From contig CACWPR010000009.1 in NCBI GenBank assembly GCA_902762855.1, positions 1 to 42,948 on the forward strand: a stretch of DNA of 42,948 nucleotides, in the 5' to 3' direction. The translations under genes and the position numbers were made by a program. Source of the DNA: Ruminococcus flavefaciens (GTDB taxonomy: Bacteria; Bacillota; Clostridia; Oscillospirales; Ruminococcaceae). The notes beneath the pieces were generated by a model. It made no database searches, was not told the origin of the DNA, and worked only from the letters and a program-made list of their open reading frames with translations. Positions 25,163 through 33,724 of this stretch are shown in pieces. Within the stretch, counting starts at the first letter, position 1. Every line of letters begins with the position of its first letter.

Positions 25163-27016
25163 TTACATATTATATGCGGGAGCCTGTACAGGTGCCTGTA
25201 CCTGCTGAGCGGCTGCCTTTTCCTTGCGCTTCTTGATCTTTGCGGCCTTCTTGAAGATGAGACCGAGGAGCATCTCACCGCAGCCTACTGCTACGGCCCA
25301 GATGCTGAACCAGAAGAATACATTGGGGATGATGTAGAACAGGAGCTCGCTGGTTATTGCGTAAGCGACAGAACATCCGCCCAGTGCTGCCAGTCCGGAG
25401 ATAAAGAGCAGAAATCCGGGGTAGAACAGGCAGTTGCCGAAGAATGCCAGTACGTGACGTCCACGCTTGTCAACGATTATTGCTATCCATATCAGAAGTA
25501 CGATGACCAGTGCGAGAAGTATACCCATTGTGACATAGGAGAGAGCATAGTTCACATTCTTGAGGTCAAATCCTGCCTTCTTGTTCCACTCCTTGACGGA
25601 GAGGGCCTCATCAACATCGTTTTTCTCCATACGCTCCTGAATGGTGTTGAGCTCGTCCTTGTCGAGAGGATAGTCGAAAACATCACTTGCAACGTCATTG
25701 TTTGCCTTGAAGAAGTCTGTCTTTATGTCCTGGGAGGTTATTGAGGGGTCCTTGCCCTTGCCTTCCATTATGTACTTTGCGTAGCTTTCAACATTCTCAC
25801 CGATGAATTCCAGCATATTGGACTTGGAGAGATACTCCTTGAAGTCCTTCTCGGAGGCATTTCCGTGAGTTACGTTTCTGAAACCGATAGTCTTGTAGAT
25901 GTTGTTGGACATTTCATCATTCTCGTACTCTGCGCTGAGGACGGTATTCTTGTTGAGCTTTTCGATGCGCTTTCTCAGGATACTGCCGGATGCGCCGAAT
26001 TTAACGCATACTGCAAAGCTGAGTGTCAGAAGGAATACCATTGCAAAGAACACCACGATAGATGCTCCGAATATCCTTCCGCCGCCTACCTTTTTAGCAG
26101 CCGGAGCTGCCTCAGACTGAGGAACTGCCGGTGCAGGTGCAGGATAAGGCTGTACAGGCTGACCGTAACCGGGGTCGGGCGCAGGTGCCTGACCATAGCC
26201 GTTTGGTGCAAACCGGTCATACTGCGGAGGAGGTACGGGAGCTCCGCCGTACATATTGTTATCCGGTTCAGCAGCCGGTATGTTTATGGTGTCATAGTTG
26301 TCGCTGTTAGCAGCATTGTAACCGGAGTTATACCCGCTGTCCGGGATAGGACTGCTGTAGTCCGGTACAGGTTCTGGCACCGGTATCTCAGGCTCGTCGT
26401 TTATGTAGAGCGTTGAGTTGTCATCTGCAATGGAATTGCTCACAGGAGATGAGAAAGTGTCAGAGGAGCTGTCATAGCCGAGGCTGCTGTCTGAGGAACT
26501 GAATGAGGACACATCATCCGCAGACTTATTGCTGATGTCGCCGGTAAGCCCTGTTTCGGAGAAAATGTCAGCAGCCGGCTCAGGCTCGCTGACGCTGCTC
26601 AGTCCCATATCAAAAGAGTCCTCTGTGGAAGTGAGTATATCATCGTTTATGCTGAGGATGTCCTCGGCAGGAGTTTCAGGGATATCGGAAGGCTCGTCCA
26701 CAGGAAGGTCCTCCTCTTCGTGGTGGTGGCCAAGATTGCCTAAGAACAGCACATTTCCTGATGTGGTACTGGCCGGCTCAGAAGGAGCCTCCGGTTCCGG
26801 AGCAGAGGAGAAGTCCTCAACAGGGGAAGGGCTGCTGCTGAATGTATCAGGGTCGTTTTCCGGCAGATATGCAGTAGCCTCTGAGAGAGCGTCTATGGAC
26901 GCCGGGGTCTCCGGGGCAGGAGCGGCCGGAAAATCAGGTGCGCCGAGTTTATTACCGCAGGACGGGCAGAACTTAGCGTCGTCTGTTACCTGCGAACCGC
27001 AGTTAGTGCAAAACAT
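25163..27016 (-). CDS. Zinc-ribbon membrane protein with long disordered linker
   Basis: This 617-residue protein starts with a double-CxxC zinc ribbon, MFCTNCGSQVTDDAKFCPSC (residues 1-20). It continues with about 290 residues rich in Ser, Asp, Glu and Pro, then a Pro/Tyr/Gly-rich stretch with PNGYGQAPAPDPGYGQP. A membrane segment follows at about 312-338 (FGASIVVFFAMVFLLTLSFA), then a loop of about 140 residues, then three or four membrane segments between about 480 and 590 and a basic tail. Zinc-ribbon plus transmembrane proteins are frequent in clostridia and mostly uncharacterised. The ribbon faces the cytoplasm if the first membrane segment exits outward. An AGGAGG site and a consensus promoter precede it. 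Confidence 0.75.
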   Translation of the reverse strand: MFCTNCGSQVTDDAKFCPSCGNKLGAPDFPAAPAPETPASIDALSEATAYLPENDPDTFSSSPSPVEDFSSAPEPEAPSEPASTTSGNVLFLGNLGHHHEEEDLPVDEPSDIPETPAEDILSINDDILTSTEDSFDMGLSSVSEPEPAADIFSETGLTGDISNKSADDVSSFSSSDSSLGYDSSSDTFSSPVSNSIADDNSTLYINDEPEIPVPEPVPDYSSPIPDSGYNSGYNAANSDNYDTINIPAAEPDNNMYGGAPVPPPQYDRFAPNGYGQAPAPDPGYGQPVQPYPAPAPAVPQSEAAPAAKKVGGGRIFGASIVVFFAMVFLLTLSFAVCVKFGASGSILRKRIEKLNKNTVLSAEYENDEMSNNIYKTIGFRNVTHGNASEKDFKEYLSKSNMLEFIGENVESYAKYIMEGKGKDPSITSQDIKTDFFKANNDVASDVFDYPLDKDELNTIQERMEKNDVDEALSVKEWNKKAGFDLKNVNYALSYVTMGILLALVIVLLIWIAIIVDKRGRHVLAFFGNCLFYPGFLLFISGLAALGGCSVAYAITSELLFYIIPNVFFWFSIWAVAVGCGEMLLGLIFKKAAKIKKRKEKAAAQQVQAPVQAPAYNM

Positions 27017-27065
27017 GATGTTACCTCCTGTAATAGTAGAATAGGGAGTTTTTGATGCTCCTTAT

Positions 27066-27094
27066 ATTATATAACATAAAACTCCGGATGTCAA
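27066..27094 (-). promoter_or_regulatory. Consensus sigma-A promoter of the zinc-ribbon gene
   Basis: Minus-strand TTGACA (27094-27089), 17 bases, TATAAT (27071-27066), about 50 bases before the start codon. Confidence 0.86.
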
Positions 27095-27186
27095 TAAATC
27101 TGAATTAAAATATTTGTCGGAAAAACTCTTTCCTGTGCCTGAGCGTGTTTGACAAATTTAAACATCATGTTTTGGCAAATATGCCT

Positions 27187-27216
27187 ATGACATTTTGCAT
27201 ATAAATATGATATAAT
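27187..27216 (+). promoter_or_regulatory. Extended -10 promoter of the CarD-type gene
   Basis: TATAAT at 27211-27216 has the extended TGA before it. The -35 is weaker (ATGACA at 27187-27192, 18-base spacer). A dyad GGCAAATATGCC at 27174-27185 touches its upstream edge and could be an operator. Confidence 0.7.
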
Positions 27217-27302
27217 AAATGTATATCAACGTGTAGCCTCTTTTGGACGTAAATCCGGTTGTCTGAAAGCAGGCCCTTTATTTTTAATTGGAGGTGCTAA
27301 AA

Positions 27303-27797
27303 ATGTACGAGACCGGCCAGGCTGTGGTTTATGCAACATACGGAGTCTGCATTATAACCGCCATTGAAAAGCGTGATTTCAGCGGAGAGGATGTGGAATA
27401 CTATATACTCAGACCCGTCGGGGACAGCAAGAACACTTTCTATGTCCCTACAGCAAACAGCGTCCTGACGGAAAAAATGAGGAAGGTCTGCTCCCGGAGC
27501 GAGGTGGAAGAGCTCATCAGCGTAATGCCTGAGGAGGGTTCTGTCTGGATAGAGGACGAGCCCCGGCGCAAGGAGGAGTACAGAAAGATACTTGACAGCG
27601 GTGACCGCCGTGAGCTGGTCAAGCTCATCAAGACCCTGTACCTCCGCAAACAGGAGCTTGAATCCCAGCATAAGCACCTTCATTCGGCAGATGAAAGGAC
27701 ACTCCACGATGCCGAGAACATCCTCTATGACGAGTTCGCCTATGCCCTGGATATTCCCCGTGAAGAGGTCATCCCATACATAAAGGCTCATGTCTGA
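27303..27797 (+). CDS. CarD-family transcriptional regulator
   Basis: This 164-residue protein fits the CarD/CdnL family, which binds RNA polymerase beta and stabilises open complexes. The N-terminal RNA-polymerase-interacting barrel reads YETGQAVVYATYGVCIITAI followed by VEYYILRPVGDSKNTFYVPT (about 1-60). The C-terminal helical domain has the family pattern YRKILDSGDRRELVKLIKTL and ends with ENILYDEFAYALDIPREEVI. The start at 27303 follows TTGGAGGTG; a TTG five codons earlier is part of that site. It is a single gene with its own promoter and terminator. It could affect rRNA or stress promoters globally; local targets are not indicated. Confidence 0.87.
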   Translation: MYETGQAVVYATYGVCIITAIEKRDFSGEDVEYYILRPVGDSKNTFYVPTANSVLTEKMRKVCSRSEVEELISVMPEEGSVWIEDEPRRKEEYRKILDSGDRRELVKLIKTLYLRKQELESQHKHLHSADERTLHDAENILYDEFAYALDIPREEVIPYIKAHV

Positions 27798-27821
27798 GAG
27801 AGAAGCTATATAAATGTAAAC

Positions 27822-27855
27822 AGGGGCGCACTTATAGTGCGTCCCTTAATTTTGT
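27822..27855 (+). terminator. Terminator after the CarD-type gene
   Basis: Stem GGGGCGCAC/GTGCGTCCC with one G-T pair (27823-27845) and a five-base loop is followed by a T-rich stretch. It lies between converging genes and may also serve the lipoprotein gene on the other strand. Confidence 0.78.
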
Positions 27856-27858
27856 ACC

Positions 27859-28164
27859 TTATCTGTTCCGGCGTGAGGTAGTGGTAGTACGGTGGCTGCG
27901 GGAGGAGTCGTCCTCGCCGTCAAGACCGTCGATAATGTCGCCGGCAGCGTCAGTAGCACCCTCGATGAGCTCCTCACCTGCCTCACCTACTCCGTCAACA
28001 GCGTCCTCAGCGTGGTCCTTGATGGAATCGTCTCTGTGGGACCTTTCGTCGATGACTGATGAACTGTCACTATTGGAGTCATAGGTGGTATCTCCGGAGC
28101 CGCAGGCTGTGAAGGTTGCACAAACGGTAAATAATATGGAGCATATTGCTAAAAGTCTTTTCAT
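27859..28164 (-). CDS. Small acidic lipoprotein
   Basis: This 101-residue protein has a signal peptide MKRLLAICSILFTVCATFTAC with a lipobox ending at Cys near residue 21 (split here as TFTAC). The mature part is Ser/Asp-rich, then has an amphipathic acidic-alanine segment (DAVDGVGEAGEELIEGATD) and a basic end SRSHRTTTTSRRNR. I know no family for it. The ATG at 28164 is preferred over one three codons upstream because AAAGGA lies only one base from the upstream ATG. It diverges from the DnaA-box-like cluster. Confidence 0.7.
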   Translation of the reverse strand: MKRLLAICSILFTVCATFTACGSGDTTYDSNSDSSSVIDERSHRDDSIKDHAEDAVDGVGEAGEELIEGATDAAGDIIDGLDGEDDSSRSHRTTTTSRRNR

Positions 28165-28202
28165 ACAAATCATATCCTTTTTTCAGATTGGTTGTGGAGC
28201 CA

Positions 28203-28394
28203 TTTTCCACAACGTATTTTTATTGTTTACACATTTTCCCCGATTATCCACATCTGATTCAACTTTTCCACCTTGTAAAAAACTTGATTTTACGTTGTTT
28301 TCCACCTTTTCAACAGATTTTTCCACCAGCGAACATTTGATTCCACAGGTAATTCAACAGCGTGTGGAAAACTTTTAAGGAGCCATGTGGAAAA
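28203..28394. promoter_or_regulatory. Cluster of DnaA-box-like sequences in a gene-free segment
   Basis: One perfect TTATCCACA is at 28244-28252. Close relatives TTTTCCAC(A/C) are at 28203, 28264, 28298 and 28319 on the plus strand, and at 28363 and 28386 on the minus strand (TGTGGAAAA). Several are about 20-23 bases apart, near two helical turns. A weaker GATTCCACA is at 28339. An AT-rich stretch lies at 28213-28236, and GTTGTGGA/TCCACAAC forms a dyad at 28191-28213. The pattern suggests DnaA binding, but dnaA, dnaN and rpmH are not in the window. The remaining stretch 28395-28495 shows nothing else. Confidence 0.55.
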
Positions 28395-28495
28395 GAATCA
28401 GGAGAAATTAGGACTATATTGCCGGGAAATGTTGGCTATGTTCTCGGAAATGTATTTTACAAATTCTCTTTTACAGAGCCCACTTTTTGAGTCAC

Positions 28496-28524
28496 TTGAA
28501 AAATCAGTCACACTATGATATAAT
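28496..28524 (+). promoter_or_regulatory. Sigma-A promoter of the DUF2461 transcript
   Basis: TTGAAA (28496-28501), 17-base spacer, extended TGA and TATAAT (28519-28524). The predicted start falls at about 28531, the first base of the long hairpin. Confidence 0.82.
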
Positions 28525-28530
28525 ATTCAT

Positions 28531-28584
28531 TATAGGCAATACCGCACAAAGACGTCAGGCGGTCTTTGTGCGGTGTTGCCTATA
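28531..28584 (+). repeat. Long hairpin at the predicted 5' end of the DUF2461 mRNA
   Basis: Arms 28531-28553 and 28562-28584 pair over 23 positions with a single G-U, around an eight-base loop. The transcript predicted from the promoter just upstream would begin with the first base of the stem. No T run follows, so it is not a simple terminator. It could be a 5' stabilising hairpin, an RNase III substrate, a small RNA or a short dispersed palindrome. The remaining leader to 28674 shows no other feature. Confidence 0.6.
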
Positions 28585-28674
28585 TACTATCTGAATGCCT
28601 TGCAGCTCTACAGGACATTGGCCTGCTGCTGCATATCAGATAACTGCAAATTCTGTCAGGAACGGTGAACAGCT

Positions 28675-29415
28675 ATGTTTCAAGGTTTTTCAAAAGATGC
28701 CCTGGACTTCCTCCTCGGCATCAGGCTCAACAACAACAAGGAGTGGTTCGAGCCCAGAAAACAGATATACACAGAGAAGATACAGGAGCCTTTGAAGGCT
28801 CTGGGCGAGGAGCTCTTTGCCCCATTTTCTGATGTTGAAGGAATGATGTACAAAGTGGGACGCATCTACCGTGACGATAAATTTCCGCCCTACCTCCACT
28901 ACCGGGACGTCATGTGGATATACGTCCGCTATGAGGCATGGTACTGGAACAGGACTCCCACACTGTATTTTGAGCTCTCACCAGAAGGGGCGGAGTTCGG
29001 TTTCCGCATCTCAAAGCCTGAGGCCGCTGTAATGGAGAGATTCCGCAGTCAGCTCACCGAGAACCCTGAGCCTTTCCTCAGAATGGTCTCAGACCTGGAA
29101 GATAACTGCGGACTGACTATCGGCGGAGAGGAATACAAACGGAAAAAGCCGTGTACTGTCCCGGAGGCCGAGCGTTTCTTCCTGAAAAAAGGACTCAGCG
29201 CCTATGTCAAAGTCAGCAGTCCTGAGGAGCTATACAGCCGGAAAGTAGCTGAACACGCAGCGGAAGTTTTCCGGCAGGTCCAGCCGCTGAACGACTACTT
29301 CCACGAGCTTGTGGAAATAGAAGAACTGGCTAAGGCACTGGAAAAAGAGGAAGTCCTCCAGCCTGAGCCGGAGATAAACATGGTAAAGGCCCCGGATGTG
29401 GATTTCATGTGGTAG
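28675..29415 (+). CDS. DUF2461 (TIGR02453-like) protein
   Basis: This 246-residue protein matches the DUF2461 family. FQGFSKDALDFLLGIRLNNN is the typical start, with NNxxWF shortly after (NNNKEWFEPRK). PFSDVEGMMYKVGRIYRDD and the YFELSPEGAEFGFRI segment are also typical, as is the late basic block near EEYKRKKP. The family is widespread and its biochemical role is unknown. The ribosome-binding site is weak (AGGA, 13 bases upstream), so translation may be modest or regulated by the structured leader. Confidence 0.85.
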   Translation: MFQGFSKDALDFLLGIRLNNNKEWFEPRKQIYTEKIQEPLKALGEELFAPFSDVEGMMYKVGRIYRDDKFPPYLHYRDVMWIYVRYEAWYWNRTPTLYFELSPEGAEFGFRISKPEAAVMERFRSQLTENPEPFLRMVSDLEDNCGLTIGGEEYKRKKPCTVPEAERFFLKKGLSAYVKVSSPEELYSRKVAEHAAEVFRQVQPLNDYFHELVEIEELAKALEKEEVLQPEPEINMVKAPDVDFMW

Positions 29416-29522
29416 TTTGCGTAAACTAACTATTCATATGGTTTCACTAAGTTAACAGATGACCTTTTTAATGAAAAATAAGCTAAAATAGATGATGACA
29501 GGCCGTCTCATCTGATGAAGGA

Positions 29523-29972
29523 GTGGATCTTATCAAGACTGTTGAGATTTTTACTGACGGCGCCTGCAGCGGCAACCCCGGCCCCGGCGGATACGGTGTT
29601 GTGCTCCGCTATGGAAAGACCGAAAAGGAGCTTTCCGGCGGCGATGCAAACACTACCAATAACCGCATGGAGCTCCTGGGAGTCATTACCGCTCTGGAGG
29701 CTCTGAAAGAACCCTGTCAGGTGGTACTCACCACCGACAGCCGATATGTTGTAGACAGCGTTACAAAAGGCTGGGTCTATAGCTGGAAGAAAAAGAACTG
29801 GATAAAGTCCGACAAAAAGCCTGCGCTGAACGTTGACCTCTGGGAGAGGCTGCTGCCTCTGCTTGAAAAGCACAAGGTCACATTCAACTGGGTAAAGGGC
29901 CATGCCGGACACCCTGAAAATGAGCGCTGCGACAGACTGGCTGTTGAACAAAGGGATATATATTCAAAATAA
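29523..29972 (+). CDS. rnhA: Ribonuclease HI (start codon uncertain)
   Basis: This protein of about 149 residues cuts RNA in RNA-DNA hybrids. All catalytic residues are present: the first Asp in [16 protein letters not shown], Glu in NNRMELLG, Asp in TTDSRYV and the late His/Asp region [16 protein letters not shown]. The start is odd. The only standard in-frame start codon is a GTG at 29523, which overlaps the AAGGAG site at 29518-29523. At normal spacing the in-frame codon is ATC (29532). A stop lies at 29496. So either the site is not used, or a non-standard start is. The gene is 13 bases upstream of nifS. Confidence 0.9.
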   Translation: MDLIKTVEIFTDGACSGNPGPGGYGVVLRYGKTEKELSGGDANTTNNRMELLGVITALEALKEPCQVVLTTDSRYVVDSVTKGWVYSWKKKNWIKSDKKPALNVDLWERLLPLLEKHKVTFNWVKGHAGHPENERCDRLAVEQRDIYSK

Positions 29973-29985
29973 GGAGGCTTTTCCC

Positions 29986-31176
29986 ATGGAAAAAAGATTC
30001 ATATATGCCGATAATGCCGCTACTACCGCCGTTTCTGAGGAAGTCCTGAACGCAATGCTCCCTCACTTCCGCACTGCCTTCGGAAATGCGTCAAGCATTT
30101 ACAAGCTGGGCCGTGACGCTCAGCGTGACGTTGAGGATGCAAGAGAAAAAGTTGCAAAGGCTCTCGGCGCTGAGCCTAAGGAGATATTCTTCACAAGCTG
30201 CGGCTCCGAGTCCGATAACTGGGCTATCAAGGGCATGGCTGAGAATATGGCCAAAAAGGGAAAAAAGCACATCATAACATCAGTATTTGAACACCATGCA
30301 GTGCTCCATACCTGCGAATATCTGGAAAAACACGGTTTTGAGATAACATACGTCCCCGTAAGTGATAAGGGTCTCATAGACCCTGAGGACGTAAGAAAGG
30401 CTATCCGTGAGGACACAGGTCTGGTAACTATCATGTATGCCAACAACGAGATAGGCACTATCCAGCCTATAGAAGAGATAGCTGCGGTTTGCCACGAGAA
30501 GGGCGTTGTTTTCCACACTGACGCTGTCCAGGCTGTTGGTCATGTGGAAATAGATGTTAAAAAACAGGGCATAGATATGCTGTCTCTCTCCGGACACAAG
30601 ATACACGCTCAGAAGGGTATCGGTGCTCTCTATGTGAGAAAGGGGATAACTCTTCCCAACCTCATCCACGGCGGAGCTCAGGAGAGAAACAGAAGAGCCG
30701 GTACTGAGAACGTTCCTGCTATCGTGGGACTGGGTGTCGCTATCGAGGCTGCCACAAGAAATATTGCTGAAAAAGCTGCGATAATCACTCCCAGAAGGAA
30801 TCGCCTTATCGACGGCATCCTCCAGCTTCCCTACACCCGTCTCAACGGCGACAGGGACAAGCGTCTGCCGGGAAATCTGAACATATCTATCGAGGGAATC
30901 GAGGGAGAATCACTTCTCCTCATGCTGGACCTCAACGGTATTTGTGCATCATCCGGCTCTGCCTGCACATCCGGTTCACTGGACCCCTCTCATGTACTGC
31001 TGTCTATCGGACTGAAGCATGAGGTAGCCCACGGCTCACTAAGACTCTCTATCGAGGAGGACGTGACAGACGAGGACATTGACTACATCCTTGAAGTCAT
31101 CCCCAGGGTAGTGGACAGGCTCAGGTCTATGTCACCGGTATGGGAAAAGATGATGAAGGGCGAAAAGTACGAATGA
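29986..31176 (+). CDS. nifS: Cysteine desulfurase NifS/IscS
   Basis: This 396-residue PLP enzyme takes sulfur from cysteine for Fe-S cluster building. It begins [17 protein letters not shown]. The PLP Lys is in [25 protein letters not shown] context (Lys near 205, split here), and the persulfide Cys is in [11 protein letters not shown] (Cys near 327). The AQKG is slightly unusual, as HAPKG is more common. The ATG at 29986 follows AAGGAGG; further upstream codons lie inside rnhA. nifU follows 39 bases later, so both act in the same pathway. Confidence 0.95.
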   Translation: MEKRFIYADNAATTAVSEEVLNAMLPHFRTAFGNASSIYKLGRDAQRDVEDAREKVAKALGAEPKEIFFTSCGSESDNWAIKGMAENMAKKGKKHIITSVFEHHAVLHTCEYLEKHGFEITYVPVSDKGLIDPEDVRKAIREDTGLVTIMYANNEIGTIQPIEEIAAVCHEKGVVFHTDAVQAVGHVEIDVKKQGIDMLSLSGHKIHAQKGIGALYVRKGITLPNLIHGGAQERNRRAGTENVPAIVGLGVAIEAATRNIAEKAAIITPRRNRLIDGILQLPYTRLNGDRDKRLPGNLNISIEGIEGESLLLMLDLNGICASSGSACTSGSLDPSHVLLSIGLKHEVAHGSLRLSIEEDVTDEDIDYILEVIPRVVDRLRSMSPVWEKMMKGEKYE

Positions 31177-31215
31177 TAAAACGCATCAACACGAAATTAT
31201 AAAGGAGCGAATTTT

Positions 31216-31632
31216 ATGTTATACAGTGAAAAAGTTCTCGACCACTTTTCAAATCCGAGAAACGTAGGCGAGATAGAGGATGCCGACGGTGTCGGTGAGA
31301 TAGGAAATGCCAAGTGCGGCGACATCATGAAGATGTACCTTAAAATCGACGACGGTATCATCACTGATGCCAAGTTCAAGACCTTCGGCTGCGGCGCTGC
31401 TGTAGCCACTTCCTCCATGGCTACCGAGCTCATAAAGGGCAAGTCCATCGACGATGCCTTAAAGCTGACAAATCAGGCAGTTGTTGAAGCTCTGGATGGC
31501 CTCCCGGCAGTGAAGATACACTGCTCCGTTCTGGCTGAACAGGCAGTAAGGTCCGCACTCAGCGACTACTATACCCGTCAGGGCATCGACCCCCTCCCCA
31601 TTGTAGGAGAGATAAAAGAACCAGAGGAATGA
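31216..31632 (+). CDS. nifU: Fe-S cluster scaffold NifU/IscU
   Basis: This 138-residue scaffold holds the three cluster Cys of the IscU family: AKCGD (Cys 34), FKTFGCGAAVATSSMATEL (Cys 59) and KIHCSVLAEQAV (Cys 103). The Asp after the first Cys is also present. It lacks the C-terminal thioredoxin-like domain of full NifU, as usual in clostridia. It is translated from an AAAGGAG site directly after nifS and is followed by a terminator. Confidence 0.95.
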   Translation: MLYSEKVLDHFSNPRNVGEIEDADGVGEIGNAKCGDIMKMYLKIDDGIITDAKFKTFGCGAAVATSSMATELIKGKSIDDALKLTNQAVVEALDGLPAVKIHCSVLAEQAVRSALSDYYTRQGIDPLPIVGEIKEPEE

Positions 31633-31634
31633 TC

Positions 31635-31664
31635 AAAAGGACTGCCTTGTGCAGTCCTTTTGCA
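31635..31664 (+). terminator. Terminator after nifU
   Basis: A perfect 11-bp stem AAAAGGACTGC/GCAGTCCTTTT with a five-base loop, two bases after the nifU stop. Confidence 0.9.
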
Positions 31665-31712
31665 TTTGTCACGCCATGACAAAAAATTGACTGATATTTC
31701 GCAATTCATGCC

Positions 31713-31741
31713 TTGATTTTTGCTGGATCTTGTTTTATAAT
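31713..31741 (+). promoter_or_regulatory. Sigma-A promoter of the sugar-binding/GGDEF gene
   Basis: TTGATT (31713-31718), 17 bases, TATAAT (31736-31741). It overlaps an upstream in-frame start, so the gene begins at 31782. Confidence 0.8.
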
Positions 31742-31781
31742 GTTAGTAAAGCAATTTCGTTCAAGCCCAGAGGAGGCGACT

Positions 31782-33686
31782 ATGGACAAAAAAATAAAAG
31801 AGATAGCAGTTATCATCGCAGGCATAGATGAAGAATACCAGAACGAGGTCATGGAGGGCATCATTGCCTGTGCAAAGGAATATAATGCCAACATCTCATG
31901 CTTTGCCGCATTCGGCGGAGTTATCTCCAACAGCAGGTATGATGAGGGCGAATATAAGATCTATGACCTTATCAACTATCACCGTTTAGACGGTGTCATC
32001 CTTCTGAACAATACAATAAGCGACGAGTCCGAGAAGGAAAAGCTGATAAAGCGTGTTACCTCCTCCGGACTTCCTGCCGCTGCCCTGGACTGGAACGGCT
32101 CTCCGCACTTTTTCAACGTCCGCATAGACAATAAAAAGGCAATGGCTGAAATAGTGAACCACGTTATCGAGGTACACGGAGCAAAGACTATCAACTACAT
32201 CTCAGGTCCCCTCTCTAACCCGGAGGCCGAGGACAGATACGAGACCTTCCTGGCGGTAATGGCTCAGCACAGCCTTCCGCTGGACGCCAGAAGAGTATTT
32301 TTCGGTGATTTCAGGGCCGCCGACGGCCGAAATGCAGTTAAGGCATTCTGCCGTATGGGACTTTCCGACCCTGATGCCATTATCTGTGCCAACGACGCTA
32401 TGGCCCTTGCCGCAGCTGAGGAGCTTGAAAGCGCAGGATACCGCATCCCGGAGGACATAATAGTGACTGGTTTCGACAATATATACAATGCCCGTCACCA
32501 CCGCCCGGCCCTTACGACTGTTAAGCGTCCCATTAACGAGGCCGGCTATACTGCCTGTAAGCTGATACTTGAAGAGCTAACAGGAAATCCTCAGGAACGG
32601 GAGGTCATACTTAATGCTTCACCGGTGTTTACCGGAAGCTGCGGCTGTACTGCTGAGGCTGACCTCACTGCCGACGAGTACATGAGAAGCACCTACAGCC
32701 TGATAAACCGCTGGAGAAGCGATGTCTCACTCCTCAACCGCATGACTACTTCCCTTGCAGAGACCGAGACCGTTGATGAAGAACTGGCGACGATAGGCGA
32801 ATTTGTCCGTGAGATAGACTGCGAACAATTCTGCATATGTCTCTGTGAGGACTGGGACAGAGCCTACAGCAGCGATAACCATGATACAGACGGCACTTAT
32901 ACCGAAAACATGATAGCTCCCCTGATAATAAGCGGAGAGCACACAAGCAGTGTGGATAGTTTTCCCTGCTCGAATATGTACCCTGTTCCAATGGTCACCG
33001 GCGGTAACATAAGCTACTTCCTTCCGCTGCACTACCGGGAGAACTGCCTGGGATACTACATAATCACAAACAGCGATTTTCCGCTGAAAAGTATGCTCTG
33101 CCACTCCATAATGCTCAACATCAGCAACTCTATGGAGAACATCCGAAAGCTGATAAGTCTCAACAGCATGATCCATGAGCTCGACCGTCTTTACGTCAAC
33201 GACCAGCTCTGCAATATCTACAACCGCAACGGCTTTGTCAGAGCTGCCGATGCTCTGTTCAGAAAGTGTCTGGATGAGGGGTCAAAGCTACTCATATCCT
33301 TCATCGACATGGACGGCCTGAAGCTGATAAATGACAACTACGGCCACAAAGAGGGCGACTTTGCTCTTCAGCATCTTGCCCAGGTAATCAGCGACTGCTG
33401 CACCGATGACAAGATATGTGCCCGTTTCGGCGGAGATGAGTTCATCATAGTAGGCTCCGGCAGCACAGACGATGACGGAGTCCTGCTGGAATCCAACTTC
33501 CATAAGCAGCTTGAGAACATCAACAGAGCTATCGGAAAGCCTTACCAGATAGAGGCCAGCATCGGCACCATAGTGACCGAGGTAGGGGAAAATGTCACGC
33601 TTTTCAGCCTCATCACCAAGGCAGACTCCGTTATGTATGAGAAGAAGAAAAGAAAAAAGACCTCACGCTATCTGCGCCGGGTCTGA
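31782..33686 (+). CDS. Cytoplasmic LacI-type sugar-binding domain fused to a GGDEF diguanylate cyclase
   Basis: This 634-residue protein has no signal peptide or membrane segment. Residues about 6-290 resemble the sugar-binding domain of LacI-family repressors: VIIAGIDEEYQNEVMEGI, LDGVILLNNTI, DAIICANDAMALAAAEELES, and IIVTGFDNIYNARHHRPALT. The helix-turn-helix of LacI proteins is missing. A middle region (about 300-470) may be a GAF-like domain. A GGDEF domain follows (about 480-634) with ISFIDMDGLKLINDNYGH and RFGGDEF intact (residues 548-554), so cyclic-di-GMP synthesis is likely. The RxxD inhibitory site is absent (TDDK at that place). The ATG at 31782 follows AGGAGG. It may turn an intracellular sugar signal into c-di-GMP. 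Confidence 0.85.
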   Translation: MDKKIKEIAVIIAGIDEEYQNEVMEGIIACAKEYNANISCFAAFGGVISNSRYDEGEYKIYDLINYHRLDGVILLNNTISDESEKEKLIKRVTSSGLPAAALDWNGSPHFFNVRIDNKKAMAEIVNHVIEVHGAKTINYISGPLSNPEAEDRYETFLAVMAQHSLPLDARRVFFGDFRAADGRNAVKAFCRMGLSDPDAIICANDAMALAAAEELESAGYRIPEDIIVTGFDNIYNARHHRPALTTVKRPINEAGYTACKLILEELTGNPQEREVILNASPVFTGSCGCTAEADLTADEYMRSTYSLINRWRSDVSLLNRMTTSLAETETVDEELATIGEFVREIDCEQFCICLCEDWDRAYSSDNHDTDGTYTENMIAPLIISGEHTSSVDSFPCSNMYPVPMVTGGNISYFLPLHYRENCLGYYIITNSDFPLKSMLCHSIMLNISNSMENIRKLISLNSMIHELDRLYVNDQLCNIYNRNGFVRAADALFRKCLDEGSKLLISFIDMDGLKLINDNYGHKEGDFALQHLAQVISDCCTDDKICARFGGDEFIIVGSGSTDDDGVLLESNFHKQLENINRAIGKPYQIEASIGTIVTEVGENVTLFSLITKADSVMYEKKKRKKTSRYLRRV

Positions 33687-33695
33687 ATAATGATG

Positions 33696-33724
33696 AAAAA
33701 AGCCCGCATAATGCGGGCTTTTCT
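33696..33724. terminator. Bidirectional terminator
   Basis: Stem AGCCCGC/GCGGGCT (33701-33719) with A and T runs on either side, between the GGDEF gene and the converging lipoprotein gene. Confidence 0.88.

Noticed and set aside
28085..28378. A 97-codon frame on the plus strand across the DnaA-box-like cluster
   Set aside because: It starts inside the lipoprotein gene, has no ribosome-binding site, and its Phe/Ser/Thr-rich translation is explained by the repeated TTTTCCAC boxes.
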